Origin: Brevibacillus sp042683565
Lineage (GTDB): Bacteria > Bacillota > Bacilli > Brevibacillales > Brevibacillaceae
DNA length: 64,000 nucleotides
Direction of reading: 5' to 3'
NCBI RefSeq assembly: GCF_042683565.1
Contig: NZ_JBHUJW010000043.1
Span: 62,001 to 126,000 of the forward strand
The translations under genes were made by a program, and so were the position numbers. The first letter of the stretch is position 1. The number at the start of each line of letters is the position of its first letter. A model generated the notes under the pieces. That model worked only from the letters and a program-made list of their open reading frames with translations, searched no databases and was not told where the DNA came from. This document shows positions 40,787-48,719 of the stretch, piece by piece.

Positions 40787-41344
40787 ATGCGGCTTCCCAT
40801 CGAGACCATCGGACACAAGATTCGTATGATTCGGAAAGAGCGAGGCTTTACGCTGGAGATCATGGCGAGCAAGACCGGGCTCAGTAAAGGGCTCCTATCC
40901 CAGGTAGAGCGCGGCATTTCGCAGCCATCCCTGGACTCCCTGTGGAAAATCACCAAAGCTCTCGAGTCACCCATCATTCATTTTTTTGAAGACATCGATC
41001 AAAAGCAGGTGCATGTGACCCGCGTCCAGAAACGCCGGCAACTGGTTTTTCCTGAATCGACCGGGACGTATTCGCTGCTCTCCATGGGCGGAAGCGCAAA
41101 GCTCGGCATGCTGGAGGTGCGATTGGCTCCGGGAGAGAAGGTTGTGGACAAGTTTGTCCAGTCGGAAGGGGAAGAATGCTTCACCGTTATTTCCGGCAGC
41201 GTGACGGCGCGTTTCAACGACGAGGAGCACGTCCTGGAGACAGGTGACAGCATTTCCTTTGACAGCAGCAAGAACCACTCAGTGGAAAATACGGGAGAGG
41301 CGGAAGCGGTGCTGATCTGGTCCGTGACACCGCCGCAATTTTAA
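40787..41344 (+). CDS. XRE-family regulator with C-terminal cupin domain
   Basis: A 185-residue regulator. Residues 8-63 are a lambda-repressor HTH (GHKIRMIRKERGFTLEIMASKTGLSKGLLSQVERG), and residues 105-180 a cupin sensor domain (SEGEECFTVISGSVTARFNDEEHVLETGDSISFDSSKNHS). Proteins of this build control polyamine, amino-acid or sugar genes after binding a small ligand. The target is unknown; the flanking panE and bshC are not known targets. The ATG follows AGAAGG. A clear terminator separates it from bshC. Confidence 0.87.
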   Translation: MRLPIETIGHKIRMIRKERGFTLEIMASKTGLSKGLLSQVERGISQPSLDSLWKITKALESPIIHFFEDIDQKQVHVTRVQKRRQLVFPESTGTYSLLSMGGSAKLGMLEVRLAPGEKVVDKFVQSEGEECFTVISGSVTARFNDEEHVLETGDSISFDSSKNHSVENTGEAEAVLIWSVTPPQF

Positions 41345-41369
41345 CGGAATCACCTCGTACTTACACTTT

Positions 41370-41402
41370 GACAACCCATAAATGCGGGTTGTCTTGTTTT
41401 TT
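41370..41402 (+). terminator. Rho-independent terminator
   Basis: GACAACCC at 41370-41377 pairs with GGGTTGTC at 41386-41393, followed by TTGTTTTTT. Confidence 0.88.
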
Positions 41403-41416
41403 GAAGCGGGAGGGCA

Positions 41417-41425
41417 TGGTATAAT
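41417..41425 (+). promoter_or_regulatory. Extended -10 promoter of bshC
   Basis: TGGTATAAT at 41417-41425 is an extended -10. The region 17 bp upstream is the T run of the preceding terminator, so no good -35 exists. Confidence 0.55.
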
Positions 41426-41461
41426 TTGCAGTGACCACGGCCTTAAGAAAGGTGAGCTTAC

Positions 41462-43084
41462 ATGAACGTTGAATGTATTGCACTTCCGGCTGCCAATCGG
41501 CTGGCGCGCGAGTATCAGTTGGGGAACCCCTCTGCACTGCAGTTTTTTGCCTATCATCCTTATGAGATGCAGGCGTACCGGGAACGGTTGGAGTGGCTTC
41601 AGGGGCGCACCGGTTACAATCGGGAGCGCCTGACGGAAGGCTTATATAGCTATAACAAAGAGATCGGAAACAGTCAGGAGGCGCTTGGCCAGATCGAGCT
41701 GCTCAAACGGCCGGATACATATGTCGTCATCGGCGGCCAGCAAGCCGGCGTCTTGACGGGCCCGCTGTACACGATCCATAAAGCGGTTCATTTGATTCAG
41801 GCAGCCAAAAAGCTATCGGCAGAGCTGAATGTAAACGTCGTCCCTGTCTTTTGGATTGCCGGGGAAGACCATGATATTGATGAGATCGATCATCTCTACT
41901 GGCTGGCCGACAAAGAGACAAGGCTGCACAAGCAGCGGCTGCCGCTCCCGAAAAAAGGGCGGGTCTCCGCGAGCAGCCTCGCGCTCGATGCGAAAGCCTG
42001 CGAGCAGTTTTTGACACAGTTTTTCCACGGACAGATCGAGACGGAGCAGACAGCAGCGATTCGCGAGCTGCTGGAGTCGACAGCCGCCGCATCGGGGAAC
42101 GTAGCGGAGTGGTTCGCCCGCCTGATGGCGCAGCTTTTTGGCAAGCACGGTCTCGTCCTGGTGGAATCTTCCTTGCCGTTCGTGCGTGAGCTGGAAATCC
42201 CTGTTTTCCAGAAGGTGATCGAGCACAACGAAACCATTGCCGATTTGCTGCTAAAAGCGGCCGATCGCATCGCCACAGCCGGATATCCGCTTCAACTGCA
42301 GATAGAAGCGCATCAGGCGAATCTGTTTTTATATGAAGGAACTGACAGGCTGCTGCTGGAGCGGCAAAAAGACCGCTTCATCAACCGGCGCGCGGCCTAC
42401 AGCCGGGACGAACTGCTGAGGCTTGCGGCCGAACAGCCAGAGCGCTTCAGCTCCAATGTCGTGACCCGCGGGCTGATGCAGGAACACCTGTTTCCGACGC
42501 TCGCATTTATCGGCGGTCCAGGAGAGGTCGCGTATTGGGCGTATTATCGGGAAGTATTCGAGTTGTTGGGCATGCGGATGCCGATCGTACTGCCGCGCAT
42601 GTCCATCACCCTGCTGGAGGGGGCGCTGCAGCGGCTGATCGCAGGCTTCGGACTGACGATCCAAGACGTGCTGACTGACTTCCCCAAGTGGAAGCAGCAG
42701 TGGGAGGCACAGCAGGAGCCGCATCCGTTGCATCAGCAGTTTGCCGCAGCGCGCGAATCGATCGAAGCAGTGTACCGGCCGCTCGTGGAGGAAGTTGCCC
42801 GTCTCGATGGGGGGCTGCGCAATCTCGCGGATAAAAATGCCGAGCTGCTGCTGGCGCAAATAGCTTTTTTGGAGACTCGTCTCGTTCGTTCCTTGCAGCA
42901 GCGGGAGGATGTGGATCACAGGCGCATCCAGCGCATTGAGGCGTCGCTGCTGCCGGAGGGCGGTCTGCAGGAGCGCAAGTTGTGTTTCTTTTCTTTCGCC
43001 AACAAATATGGATTGGATCTCGTCGATCGGCTGGTCGAAGCGCCATTCGCCCATGACGGGACGCATCAAATCTTTCATATTTGA
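41462..43084 (+). CDS. bshC: Bacillithiol biosynthesis cysteine-adding enzyme
   Basis: A 540-residue BshC. The core has GGQQAGVLTGPLYTIHKA, PVFWIAGEDHDIDEIDH and, later, IGGPGEVAYWAYYREVFE, all hallmarks of the family, and a long coiled coil lies before the C-terminus. It adds cysteine to glucosaminyl-malate in the last step of bacillithiol synthesis. The ATG follows AAAGGTGAG. In B. subtilis bshC (yllA) directly precedes mraZ; here four other genes are inserted between them. Confidence 0.95.
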   Translation: MNVECIALPAANRLAREYQLGNPSALQFFAYHPYEMQAYRERLEWLQGRTGYNRERLTEGLYSYNKEIGNSQEALGQIELLKRPDTYVVIGGQQAGVLTGPLYTIHKAVHLIQAAKKLSAELNVNVVPVFWIAGEDHDIDEIDHLYWLADKETRLHKQRLPLPKKGRVSASSLALDAKACEQFLTQFFHGQIETEQTAAIRELLESTAAASGNVAEWFARLMAQLFGKHGLVLVESSLPFVRELEIPVFQKVIEHNETIADLLLKAADRIATAGYPLQLQIEAHQANLFLYEGTDRLLLERQKDRFINRRAAYSRDELLRLAAEQPERFSSNVVTRGLMQEHLFPTLAFIGGPGEVAYWAYYREVFELLGMRMPIVLPRMSITLLEGALQRLIAGFGLTIQDVLTDFPKWKQQWEAQQEPHPLHQQFAAARESIEAVYRPLVEEVARLDGGLRNLADKNAELLLAQIAFLETRLVRSLQQREDVDHRRIQRIEASLLPEGGLQERKLCFFSFANKYGLDLVDRLVEAPFAHDGTHQIFHI

Positions 43085-43272
43085 CAGGAATTTTCAATAG
43101 AGGTGTAGAAAGCCAAATAATCCTCATTTTGAGCGATTGTTTGGCTTTTCCTTTTTTCGTGCTTGTCCGCCTCGCTGGAAATCATTTCACAGACATAGTA
43201 CGAAACATTTTCGACAAATTTTGCGTCAAACGAGTAAGACAACAGCCTCTGGATGAAAGGTGGTCACGAAGG

Positions 43273-44316
43273 ATGCAGGATTGGAAGCGACAAATGGGCA
43301 AAACGGCAGCAGTCATGGCGCTGGCAGCGTCCTTTGTTCTACCGGGCATGTTTCCGTTGAAAGCAGAGGCTCGCGAAGAGGGGACTGCGCCTTCTGTTGC
43401 GTTCTCTGACAGCGCAGGGCATTGGGCAGCAAAAGATATCGAGGCGGCAGCCCGAAGCGGATTGGTTCAAGGCTTTCCGGACGGGACCTTCCAGCCGGAG
43501 CAGACGGTGACACAGGAGCAGTTTTTGACTTTGGTAGAGCGCGTCGTTCCGCCGTTTGCCGGACATGAGCCGGATGCCTTCATTCGCGAATCGTACCTGT
43601 CGCAGGCAGCCGGTCGCTGGTCGGAAAATACGTACAAACATATGGCGGCGGCGGGGATCATGACGTCCGGCAAGCCGACCGATTCCTTGAATCGCCTCGA
43701 GGCGACACGTATCCTGCTGGCGGCGCTGGGGCATCAGTCGGAGGGGGAGAAGTACCGTGGGACAAAAGCCCGATTTTTTCCCGATCTGTCCCCGAATAAC
43801 GAACAGCAAGTGATGATCGCCTACCCCGCTTACAAGATGGGGATCATGGCAGGCTATCCGGATGGAACGTTCCGCCCGGACGAAAAAATCAGCCGTGCTC
43901 AGGCGGTCGTGCTGCTGAACCGTCTCGGCAGCACGATGAAAGAGCTGTACCCGGGAACAGTCACGGAGGATGAGAAAAAGGCGATGACCAAGGCTGTCGC
44001 TTCGTTTGTCGACGATGTGATGGACCAGAAGCAAATCCGCCGCTACGACGAGCTGGTCTCTTATGTGAAAAAGAACAAGCTGCCGGTGACGGAGTCGTTT
44101 TTGCGGGAGCATTTTTCCTTCATGCAGTACCAGGTACACGACTACGTGCGTTTTCCTGCCTTTGACGAGCTGACCTATTTCGCCAAAATCGACCCCGGCA
44201 AGTACCGGATGACGGTCCAATACTACGCGGGAGAACTGGGGGGAAGCGTCGACAAGACCTTCTACCTGTCTTCTGCAGATGGCAAATCGTTCCGGCTGAT
44301 TGGCAAAGACGAATAA
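43273..44316 (+). CDS. Secreted S-layer-homology (SLH) domain protein
   Basis: A 347-residue exported protein. The signal peptide (KRQMGKTAAVMALAASFVLPG) ends near residue 33. Three SLH modules follow: FSDSAGHWAAKDIEAAARSG with QGFPDGTFQPE, a divergent middle one (AGRWSENTYKHMAAAG), and one ending AGYPDGTFRPDEKISRAQAVVLL. They anchor proteins to pyruvylated wall polymer. The C-terminal 130 residues, with FVDDVMDQKQIRRYDELVSY, form a small domain I do not recognise. The ATG at 43273 follows AAGGTGG; the longer open frame upstream has no binding site. Confidence 0.88.
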   Translation: MQDWKRQMGKTAAVMALAASFVLPGMFPLKAEAREEGTAPSVAFSDSAGHWAAKDIEAAARSGLVQGFPDGTFQPEQTVTQEQFLTLVERVVPPFAGHEPDAFIRESYLSQAAGRWSENTYKHMAAAGIMTSGKPTDSLNRLEATRILLAALGHQSEGEKYRGTKARFFPDLSPNNEQQVMIAYPAYKMGIMAGYPDGTFRPDEKISRAQAVVLLNRLGSTMKELYPGTVTEDEKKAMTKAVASFVDDVMDQKQIRRYDELVSYVKKNKLPVTESFLREHFSFMQYQVHDYVRFPAFDELTYFAKIDPGKYRMTVQYYAGELGGSVDKTFYLSSADGKSFRLIGKDE

Positions 44317-44326
44317 CGGCATGGCA

Positions 44327-44355
44327 AAAAGGCGAGCCGCCAGGGCGCGCCTTTT
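44327..44355. terminator. Bidirectional terminator
   Basis: AAAAGGCG at 44327-44334 pairs with CGCCTTTT at 44348-44355, between the convergent SLH and permease genes. Confidence 0.8.
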
Positions 44356-44385
44356 CTTCTGGAAGCGAACTTTTACCGCCAACTC

Positions 44386-45675
44386 CTAGTTCCGATCCGC
44401 AAGAACCGCCCTTTTTCGGCGTTCCCAGAGGAGGGAGACACAGGCGATGGCGATCGGGTAGAGGGCTGACCAGCCGAGAAACGGGTAAAGCCCTGCCGTG
44501 ACCAGCAGCGACGTTACGGCAGCCAGACGCCCGATTCGGCTGTCGCAGAGCAGCCGGACCCCGGCGAGGCAGCCGCCGATGTACGTGGCGATAAAGGAAG
44601 CGTTCGGCAGCTCGATGAGCGTAGCCAGATCGATCCACCCGAAGTACAGGATGCAGAGCACGACGATGAAGCAGAGCGCCAGAAAGAGCAGGCCGCCGAC
44701 TGGAGTCCGGTATTTGGCGTGCAAGATGCCGAACCAATGGGGGGCGACGTTTTCCTGGGCCAGGGAATAGGCGATGCGGGATGCGGCTCCCACGTATGCG
44801 TTGGCCGTGGCAATACAGATGAACAAAGCCGTCACGGCTACGATCCAGCCGCCTGCAGGGCCCAGAGTCAGCTGAATCATGACGCTTAGCGACGCAGCCG
44901 AGATGCCGTTCCCGTAGCTGTGGGTCGCAACGGTCATGAAGGCGACGGAAAAGTAGAGCAGCGCTACCAGGCCTGCGCTCCACAGCACGCCGCGAATGGC
45001 GTTTTTCGCCGGGTCGACGAATTCTTCGGACAAATGTGTCACAGCCTCCCAGCCGATGAAGCACCAAAACAGGAGCCCAGCGGCCTGGATGACGCTGTAC
45101 CAGCCGTTTGGCGCAAACGGGACGAAATTGGCGGTGGTGGCGTGCGGCAAGGCGGCAACGACGGCAAGGATGAGGATCGTAATGATCAGGGAGACGACGA
45201 TCGTCTGCACCCGTGCAGCGACATTCATGCCAAATACGTTCATCGTCAGTACGGCGATGAGGATGAGAGCGGCAGTCGCGTAGGTTTGCGCTTCGCCCCA
45301 GTGGAGCAGCACGGCGAGATAATTGGCTCCTGTCACGCTCAGGATCGGGGCGCCCATCGGCACGGACAGCAGGAAGAACCAGCCGACCATGTTGCCGAAC
45401 CGGTCGCCGTACGCGTTGCGCACAAAGGTGGAGACTCCACCGGCACTCGGAAATCTGGCTGACAATAGCCCCATCGTGATCGCCATAGGCACGACGAGCA
45501 CGGACATGAACAGCCAGGCCAGGATAGAGGCAGGCCCCGCCTTTTCAGCGGCAAGGCCGGGAATCAGCAAAACGCCGGAACCGATCACGGCTCCTACGTA
45601 CAAGGCGACAATTTGCGGCAGCCCCAAAGTTTTGGCCAGAGCTGTCGTTTCCGCTCGGGAAGTGGTTTTCCCCAT
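44386..45675 (-). CDS. APC-family amino-acid permease, YjeH-like exporter
   Basis: A 429-residue transporter with about twelve membrane segments. The APC opening is LGLPQIVALYVGAVIGSGVLLIPGLAAEKAGPAS, and FWCFIGWEAVTHLSEEF lies in the middle. Length and this order recall YjeH of E. coli, an exporter of methionine and branched-chain amino acids, but other APC exchangers remain possible. The ATG at 45675 follows AGAGGG; the open frame extends upstream across the LysR gene and is not real there. It is divergent from a LysR regulator, which is the usual arrangement for an inducible exporter. Confidence 0.85.
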   Translation of the reverse strand: MGKTTSRAETTALAKTLGLPQIVALYVGAVIGSGVLLIPGLAAEKAGPASILAWLFMSVLVVPMAITMGLLSARFPSAGGVSTFVRNAYGDRFGNMVGWFFLLSVPMGAPILSVTGANYLAVLLHWGEAQTYATAALILIAVLTMNVFGMNVAARVQTIVVSLIITILILAVVAALPHATTANFVPFAPNGWYSVIQAAGLLFWCFIGWEAVTHLSEEFVDPAKNAIRGVLWSAGLVALLYFSVAFMTVATHSYGNGISAASLSVMIQLTLGPAGGWIVAVTALFICIATANAYVGAASRIAYSLAQENVAPHWFGILHAKYRTPVGGLLFLALCFIVVLCILYFGWIDLATLIELPNASFIATYIGGCLAGVRLLCDSRIGRLAAVTSLLVTAGLYPFLGWSALYPIAIACVSLLWERRKRAVLADRN

Positions 45676-45746
45676 TGGTAATCCCTCTCTTTTCTCGGTC
45701 GAATGTTTTTGCAGGAGTAGTGTAGCATAGACTTTATGATCGGAGT

Positions 45747-45764
45747 TATCTATAATATCAGATA
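45747..45764. promoter_or_regulatory. Candidate LysR operator between permease and regulator
   Basis: TATCT at 45747-45751 and AGATA at 45760-45764 form an inverted repeat with an AT-rich 8-bp centre, containing the T-N11-A pattern of LysR sites. It lies about 40 bp from the LysR start and 70 bp from the permease start. Confidence 0.5.
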
Positions 45765-45801
45765 GAATGAATCGAAAAAAACGATGATATGGAGGCCAGG
45801 G

Positions 45802-46731
45802 ATGGATACCCGTTACTTGCAGACGTTCCGCGAAGTAGCCAAATGCCAGAGCTTTACGCGCGCAGCGGAAGTGCTGGGCTATGCGCAATCGAGTGTGACG
45901 GCGCAAATACAGAATCTGGAGACGGAGTTCGGGGTCACGCTGTTTGAGCGATGGGGCCGCAAGATCAGGCTCACGCATGCCGGAGAGGCGCTGCTCGGAT
46001 ACAGTGAGCAAGTTCTCGCCATTTTGGATCAGGCCCGAGAGCATCTGTCTGAGCAGGCGCAACTGGCCGGGACGCTCAGCATCGGAACGGTGGAGTCTTT
46101 GGCGGCCTTTTATTTGCCTCCCTATTTGCAGACGTTTCGCAAGGAGCAGCCGCGGATGCGCATGCAGCTGCATCCCGGTGTTTGCCAGGATTTGCGCCAG
46201 GGCGTAAAAGAAGGCAAGTACGACTTTGCTTTCGTGCTCGATTGGCTGCAAGATCACCCGGAGCTGACCAGCATCAATCTCGGAGAGGAAAAGATCGTCG
46301 TCATCGCCGCTCCTGACCACCCTCTGACCAAAAAGGACCGGGTGGAAGCGAAAGATTTTTCGGGTGAGAGCTGGATCTTTACGGAGGCTGGCTGCAGCTA
46401 CCGCGCGATCATGGAGGCGGTCTTGCGCGATGCCGAGGTGACAATTGACCTGTCGCTCGAGTTCGGCAGCCTTGAGGCGATCAAACAATGTGTCGCCCAC
46501 GGACTGGGGATTGCGCTCGTCCCGTATATCGCCGTGGCGGAGGAAGCAGCGAAAGGCACATTGGCGATCCTGCCGTTCTCCCATCCCGAAGTGCGCGTAT
46601 ACCGGCAGCTCATCTACCATAAAAAGAAGTGGATGTCGCAAGCGCTGCTGTCCTTTTTGGAACTGATGACGGCGGATATTCGCGGCGCAGCGCCGCAATC
46701 CCCGCAGCTGGCGGCACAGAATCTGGATTGA
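45802..46731 (+). CDS. LysR-family transcriptional regulator
   Basis: A 309-residue LysR regulator. The HTH occupies residues 1-60 (YLQTFREVAKCQSFTRAAEVLGYAQSSVTAQIQNLE, then GVTLFERWGRK). The substrate domain begins with LSIGTVESLAAFYLP and ends near LPFSHPEVRVYRQLIYHKKK. The ATG follows GGAGG with a 6-nt gap; an in-frame ATG six codons earlier overlaps that site. It is divergent from the permease at 44386 and probably activates it when an amino acid accumulates. That target is inferred from position alone. Confidence 0.9.
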   Translation: MDTRYLQTFREVAKCQSFTRAAEVLGYAQSSVTAQIQNLETEFGVTLFERWGRKIRLTHAGEALLGYSEQVLAILDQAREHLSEQAQLAGTLSIGTVESLAAFYLPPYLQTFRKEQPRMRMQLHPGVCQDLRQGVKEGKYDFAFVLDWLQDHPELTSINLGEEKIVVIAAPDHPLTKKDRVEAKDFSGESWIFTEAGCSYRAIMEAVLRDAEVTIDLSLEFGSLEAIKQCVAHGLGIALVPYIAVAEEAAKGTLAILPFSHPEVRVYRQLIYHKKKWMSQALLSFLELMTADIRGAAPQSPQLAAQNLD

Positions 46732-46850
46732 ACAGGAAAAACAGATGATGCGTCTACTTGCGTATGATATGATTGAATTTGAGTTGGCTTTCGCTATTGG
46801 ACTTGGCGACGAGCCAGGTTTTTCTAAAGTTGAAGGAGGTCCATCCATAC

Positions 46851-48110
46851 ATGAACATGGTTTCTGAAAGCATTGTAAAAGACATGGCGTTGGCACCCAA
46901 CGGCCATCTGAAGATTGACTGGGTCAAAGAGCACATGCCCGTCCTGAACCGCATCCGCGAGCGCTTTGAAAAAGAGCAGCCGTTTGCAGGTCTGAAAGTG
47001 GCGATCTCCCTTCACCTGGAAGCAAAGACGGCTTACCTCGCCAAAGTCGTGCAGGCTGGCGGCGCGGAAGTCACCATCACAGGCTCCAACCCTTTGTCTA
47101 CGCAAGATGACGTGTGCGCTGCGCTCGTAGAAGACGGCATCCGCGTTTTCGCCAAATACAATCCGGACCCGGCAGAATACAAGGAACATCTGATCAAGAC
47201 GCTGGAAACCCGTCCTGACCTGATCATCGACGACGGCGGCGACCTGGTGTCCATCCTTCACAGCGAGCGACGCGATTTGCTTTCCCAGGTGCGCGGCGGC
47301 GCAGAAGAGACCACGACCGGTATCCTGCGCCTGAAGGCTTTGGAAAAAGAAGGCAAGCTGGAATTTCCGATGGTCGCAGTGAACGACGCGTTCTGCAAAT
47401 ACTTGTTCGACAACCGTTACGGTACAGGACAATCCGTATGGGATGGCATCAACCGCACGACGAACCTGGTGGTTGCAGGGAAAACCGTCGTGGTAGTCGG
47501 CTACGGCTGGTGCGGTAAAGGGGTCGCGATGCGTGCCAAAGGTCTGGGCGCGAAAGTCATCGTGACCGAGATCGACGCGATCAAAGCGGTGGAAGCGTAC
47601 ATGGACGGCTTTGAAGTCATGCCGATGAGCGAAGCGGCAAAGCGCGGCGACTACTTCGTCACTGTAACCGGCAACCGCGACGTGATTCGCAAAGAGCATT
47701 TTGAAGTGATGAAAGATGGCGCGATTCTCTCCAATGCGGGTCACTTCGATGTCGAAGTGAACAAAGTGGAGCTGGCTGCCTTGTCGACATCCCGCCGCAT
47801 CGTGCGCAAAGACATTGAGGAATTTGTCTTGGCAGACGGTCGAAAACTGTACCTGCTGGCTGAAGGACGCCTGGTCAACCTGGCAGCGGGAGACGGACAT
47901 CCGGCCGAAATCATGGACATGACGTTCGCTTTGCAGGCCGTTTCCCTGGCTTATGTGAACGAACAGTACAAAGCGATCGGCAAAAAAGTGCTGAACGTGC
48001 CATACGAGCTGGATGCGATGGTTGCGCAGTACAAACTCGAAGCGTTGGGGATTGGCATCGACAAATTGACCGACGAGCAAAAAGCTTATCTGGACAGCTG
48101 GACCGAATAG
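46851..48110 (+). CDS. ahcY: Adenosylhomocysteinase (S-adenosylhomocysteine hydrolase)
   Basis: A 419-residue NAD-dependent enzyme that splits S-adenosylhomocysteine into adenosine and homocysteine. The NAD loop is VVVGYGWCGKGVAMRAKGLG; SLHLEAKTAYL, NDAFCKYLFDNRYGTGQS and NAGHFDVEV are conserved landmarks, and LDSWTE closes the chain. The length is near that of archaeal and some Gram-positive forms, shorter than the typical 470. The ATG follows AAGGAGG by 11 nt. Many Bacillales use the Pfs/LuxS route instead, so its presence in front of the division cluster is notable. A terminator follows. Confidence 0.93.
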   Translation: MNMVSESIVKDMALAPNGHLKIDWVKEHMPVLNRIRERFEKEQPFAGLKVAISLHLEAKTAYLAKVVQAGGAEVTITGSNPLSTQDDVCAALVEDGIRVFAKYNPDPAEYKEHLIKTLETRPDLIIDDGGDLVSILHSERRDLLSQVRGGAEETTTGILRLKALEKEGKLEFPMVAVNDAFCKYLFDNRYGTGQSVWDGINRTTNLVVAGKTVVVVGYGWCGKGVAMRAKGLGAKVIVTEIDAIKAVEAYMDGFEVMPMSEAAKRGDYFVTVTGNRDVIRKEHFEVMKDGAILSNAGHFDVEVNKVELAALSTSRRIVRKDIEEFVLADGRKLYLLAEGRLVNLAAGDGHPAEIMDMTFALQAVSLAYVNEQYKAIGKKVLNVPYELDAMVAQYKLEALGIGIDKLTDEQKAYLDSWTE

Positions 48111-48150
48111 GCCGCGAAACCCGTCTTTTCCCGGCAAAAAAATAAACGAA

Positions 48151-48183
48151 AAAATCCTGCTTACAAATGCAGGATTTTTTTTT
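48151..48183 (+). terminator. Terminator of ahcY
   Basis: AAAATCCTGC at 48151-48160 pairs with GCAGGATTTT at 48169-48178, followed by T to 48183. Part of it doubles as promoter DNA for mraZ. Confidence 0.92.
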
Positions 48184-48188
48184 ATAAT
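48161..48188 (+). promoter_or_regulatory. Promoter of the mraZ / division cluster
   Basis: TATAAT at 48183-48188 follows the T run of the ahcY terminator. The best -35 is TTACAA at 48161-48166, in the terminator loop, with 16 bp of spacing. Confidence 0.6.
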
Positions 48189-48206
48189 AACAAGTAGACC
48201 ACGAAG

Positions 48207-48251
48207 TGGGGAAAAGTGGGGGGAAGTGGAGCCAGTCGGCAGGAAAGTGGG
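48207..48251 (+). promoter_or_regulatory. MraZ-box array upstream of mraZ
   Basis: TGGG-type motifs start at 48207, 48217 and 48227, exactly 10 bp apart (TGGGG or TGGAG each preceded by AG), with a degenerate copy near 48236 and another at 48248. MraZ binds repeats of TGGGN spaced by 5 bp in E. coli and mycoplasmas. Their place just after the -10 fits autorepression. Confidence 0.8.
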
Positions 48252-48261
48252 GGACCTGGGT

Positions 48262-48693
48262 GTGTTCATGGGGGAATACCAGCATAGCATCGACGAAAAA
48301 GGGCGCCTGACGATCCCAGCCAAATTCCGTGAAGGACTGGGCACTACCTTCGTAATGACCCGCGGATTGGACCAATGTTTGTTTGCCTACCCGATGGAAG
48401 AATGGAAGCAGCTTGAGGAACGGCTCAAAACACTTCCCTTTACAAAAGCAGACGCCCGTGCTTTTACGCGGTTCTTCTTTTCCGGAGCGACCGAATGCGA
48501 GTGGGACAAGCAGGGAAGGGTAAACATACCGCAGAACTTGCGCGAACACGCTGGCATGCAAAAGGAATGCGTCGTGATCGGTGTATCCAACCGTGTAGAA
48601 GTATGGAGCAAGGAGCGCTGGGAAGATTACTTTGCCCAGTCAAAGGACTCCTTCGGCGATATCGCCGAGAAGCTGGTTGATTTTGATTTGTAG
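48262..48693 (+). CDS. mraZ: Transcriptional regulator MraZ
   Basis: A 143-residue AbrB-fold DNA-binding protein with two copies of the MraZ motif: MGEYQHSIDEKGRLTIPAKFRE and the second in SGATECEWDKQGRVNIPQNLRE. It forms a ring-shaped oligomer and controls the division cluster. I take the GTG at 48262, which gives MFMGEYQHSID like its relatives and has GGGGGA 7 nt upstream; the ATG two codons later is an alternative. The MraZ-box array directly upstream supports autoregulation. Confidence 0.95.
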   Translation: MFMGEYQHSIDEKGRLTIPAKFREGLGTTFVMTRGLDQCLFAYPMEEWKQLEERLKTLPFTKADARAFTRFFFSGATECEWDKQGRVNIPQNLREHAGMQKECVVIGVSNRVEVWSKERWEDYFAQSKDSFGDIAEKLVDFDL

Positions 48694-48719
48694 CAGCAAG
48701 AAGAACGGGAGTGACGATC

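Noticed and set aside
46732..46850. SAH riboswitch before ahcY
   Set aside because: The leader is too short and shows none of the conserved bases; that class is also known mainly from other phyla.
44386..46896. 836-codon open frame on the minus strand
   Set aside because: The part beyond 45675 is antisense to the LysR gene; the permease starts at 45675 behind its own binding site.
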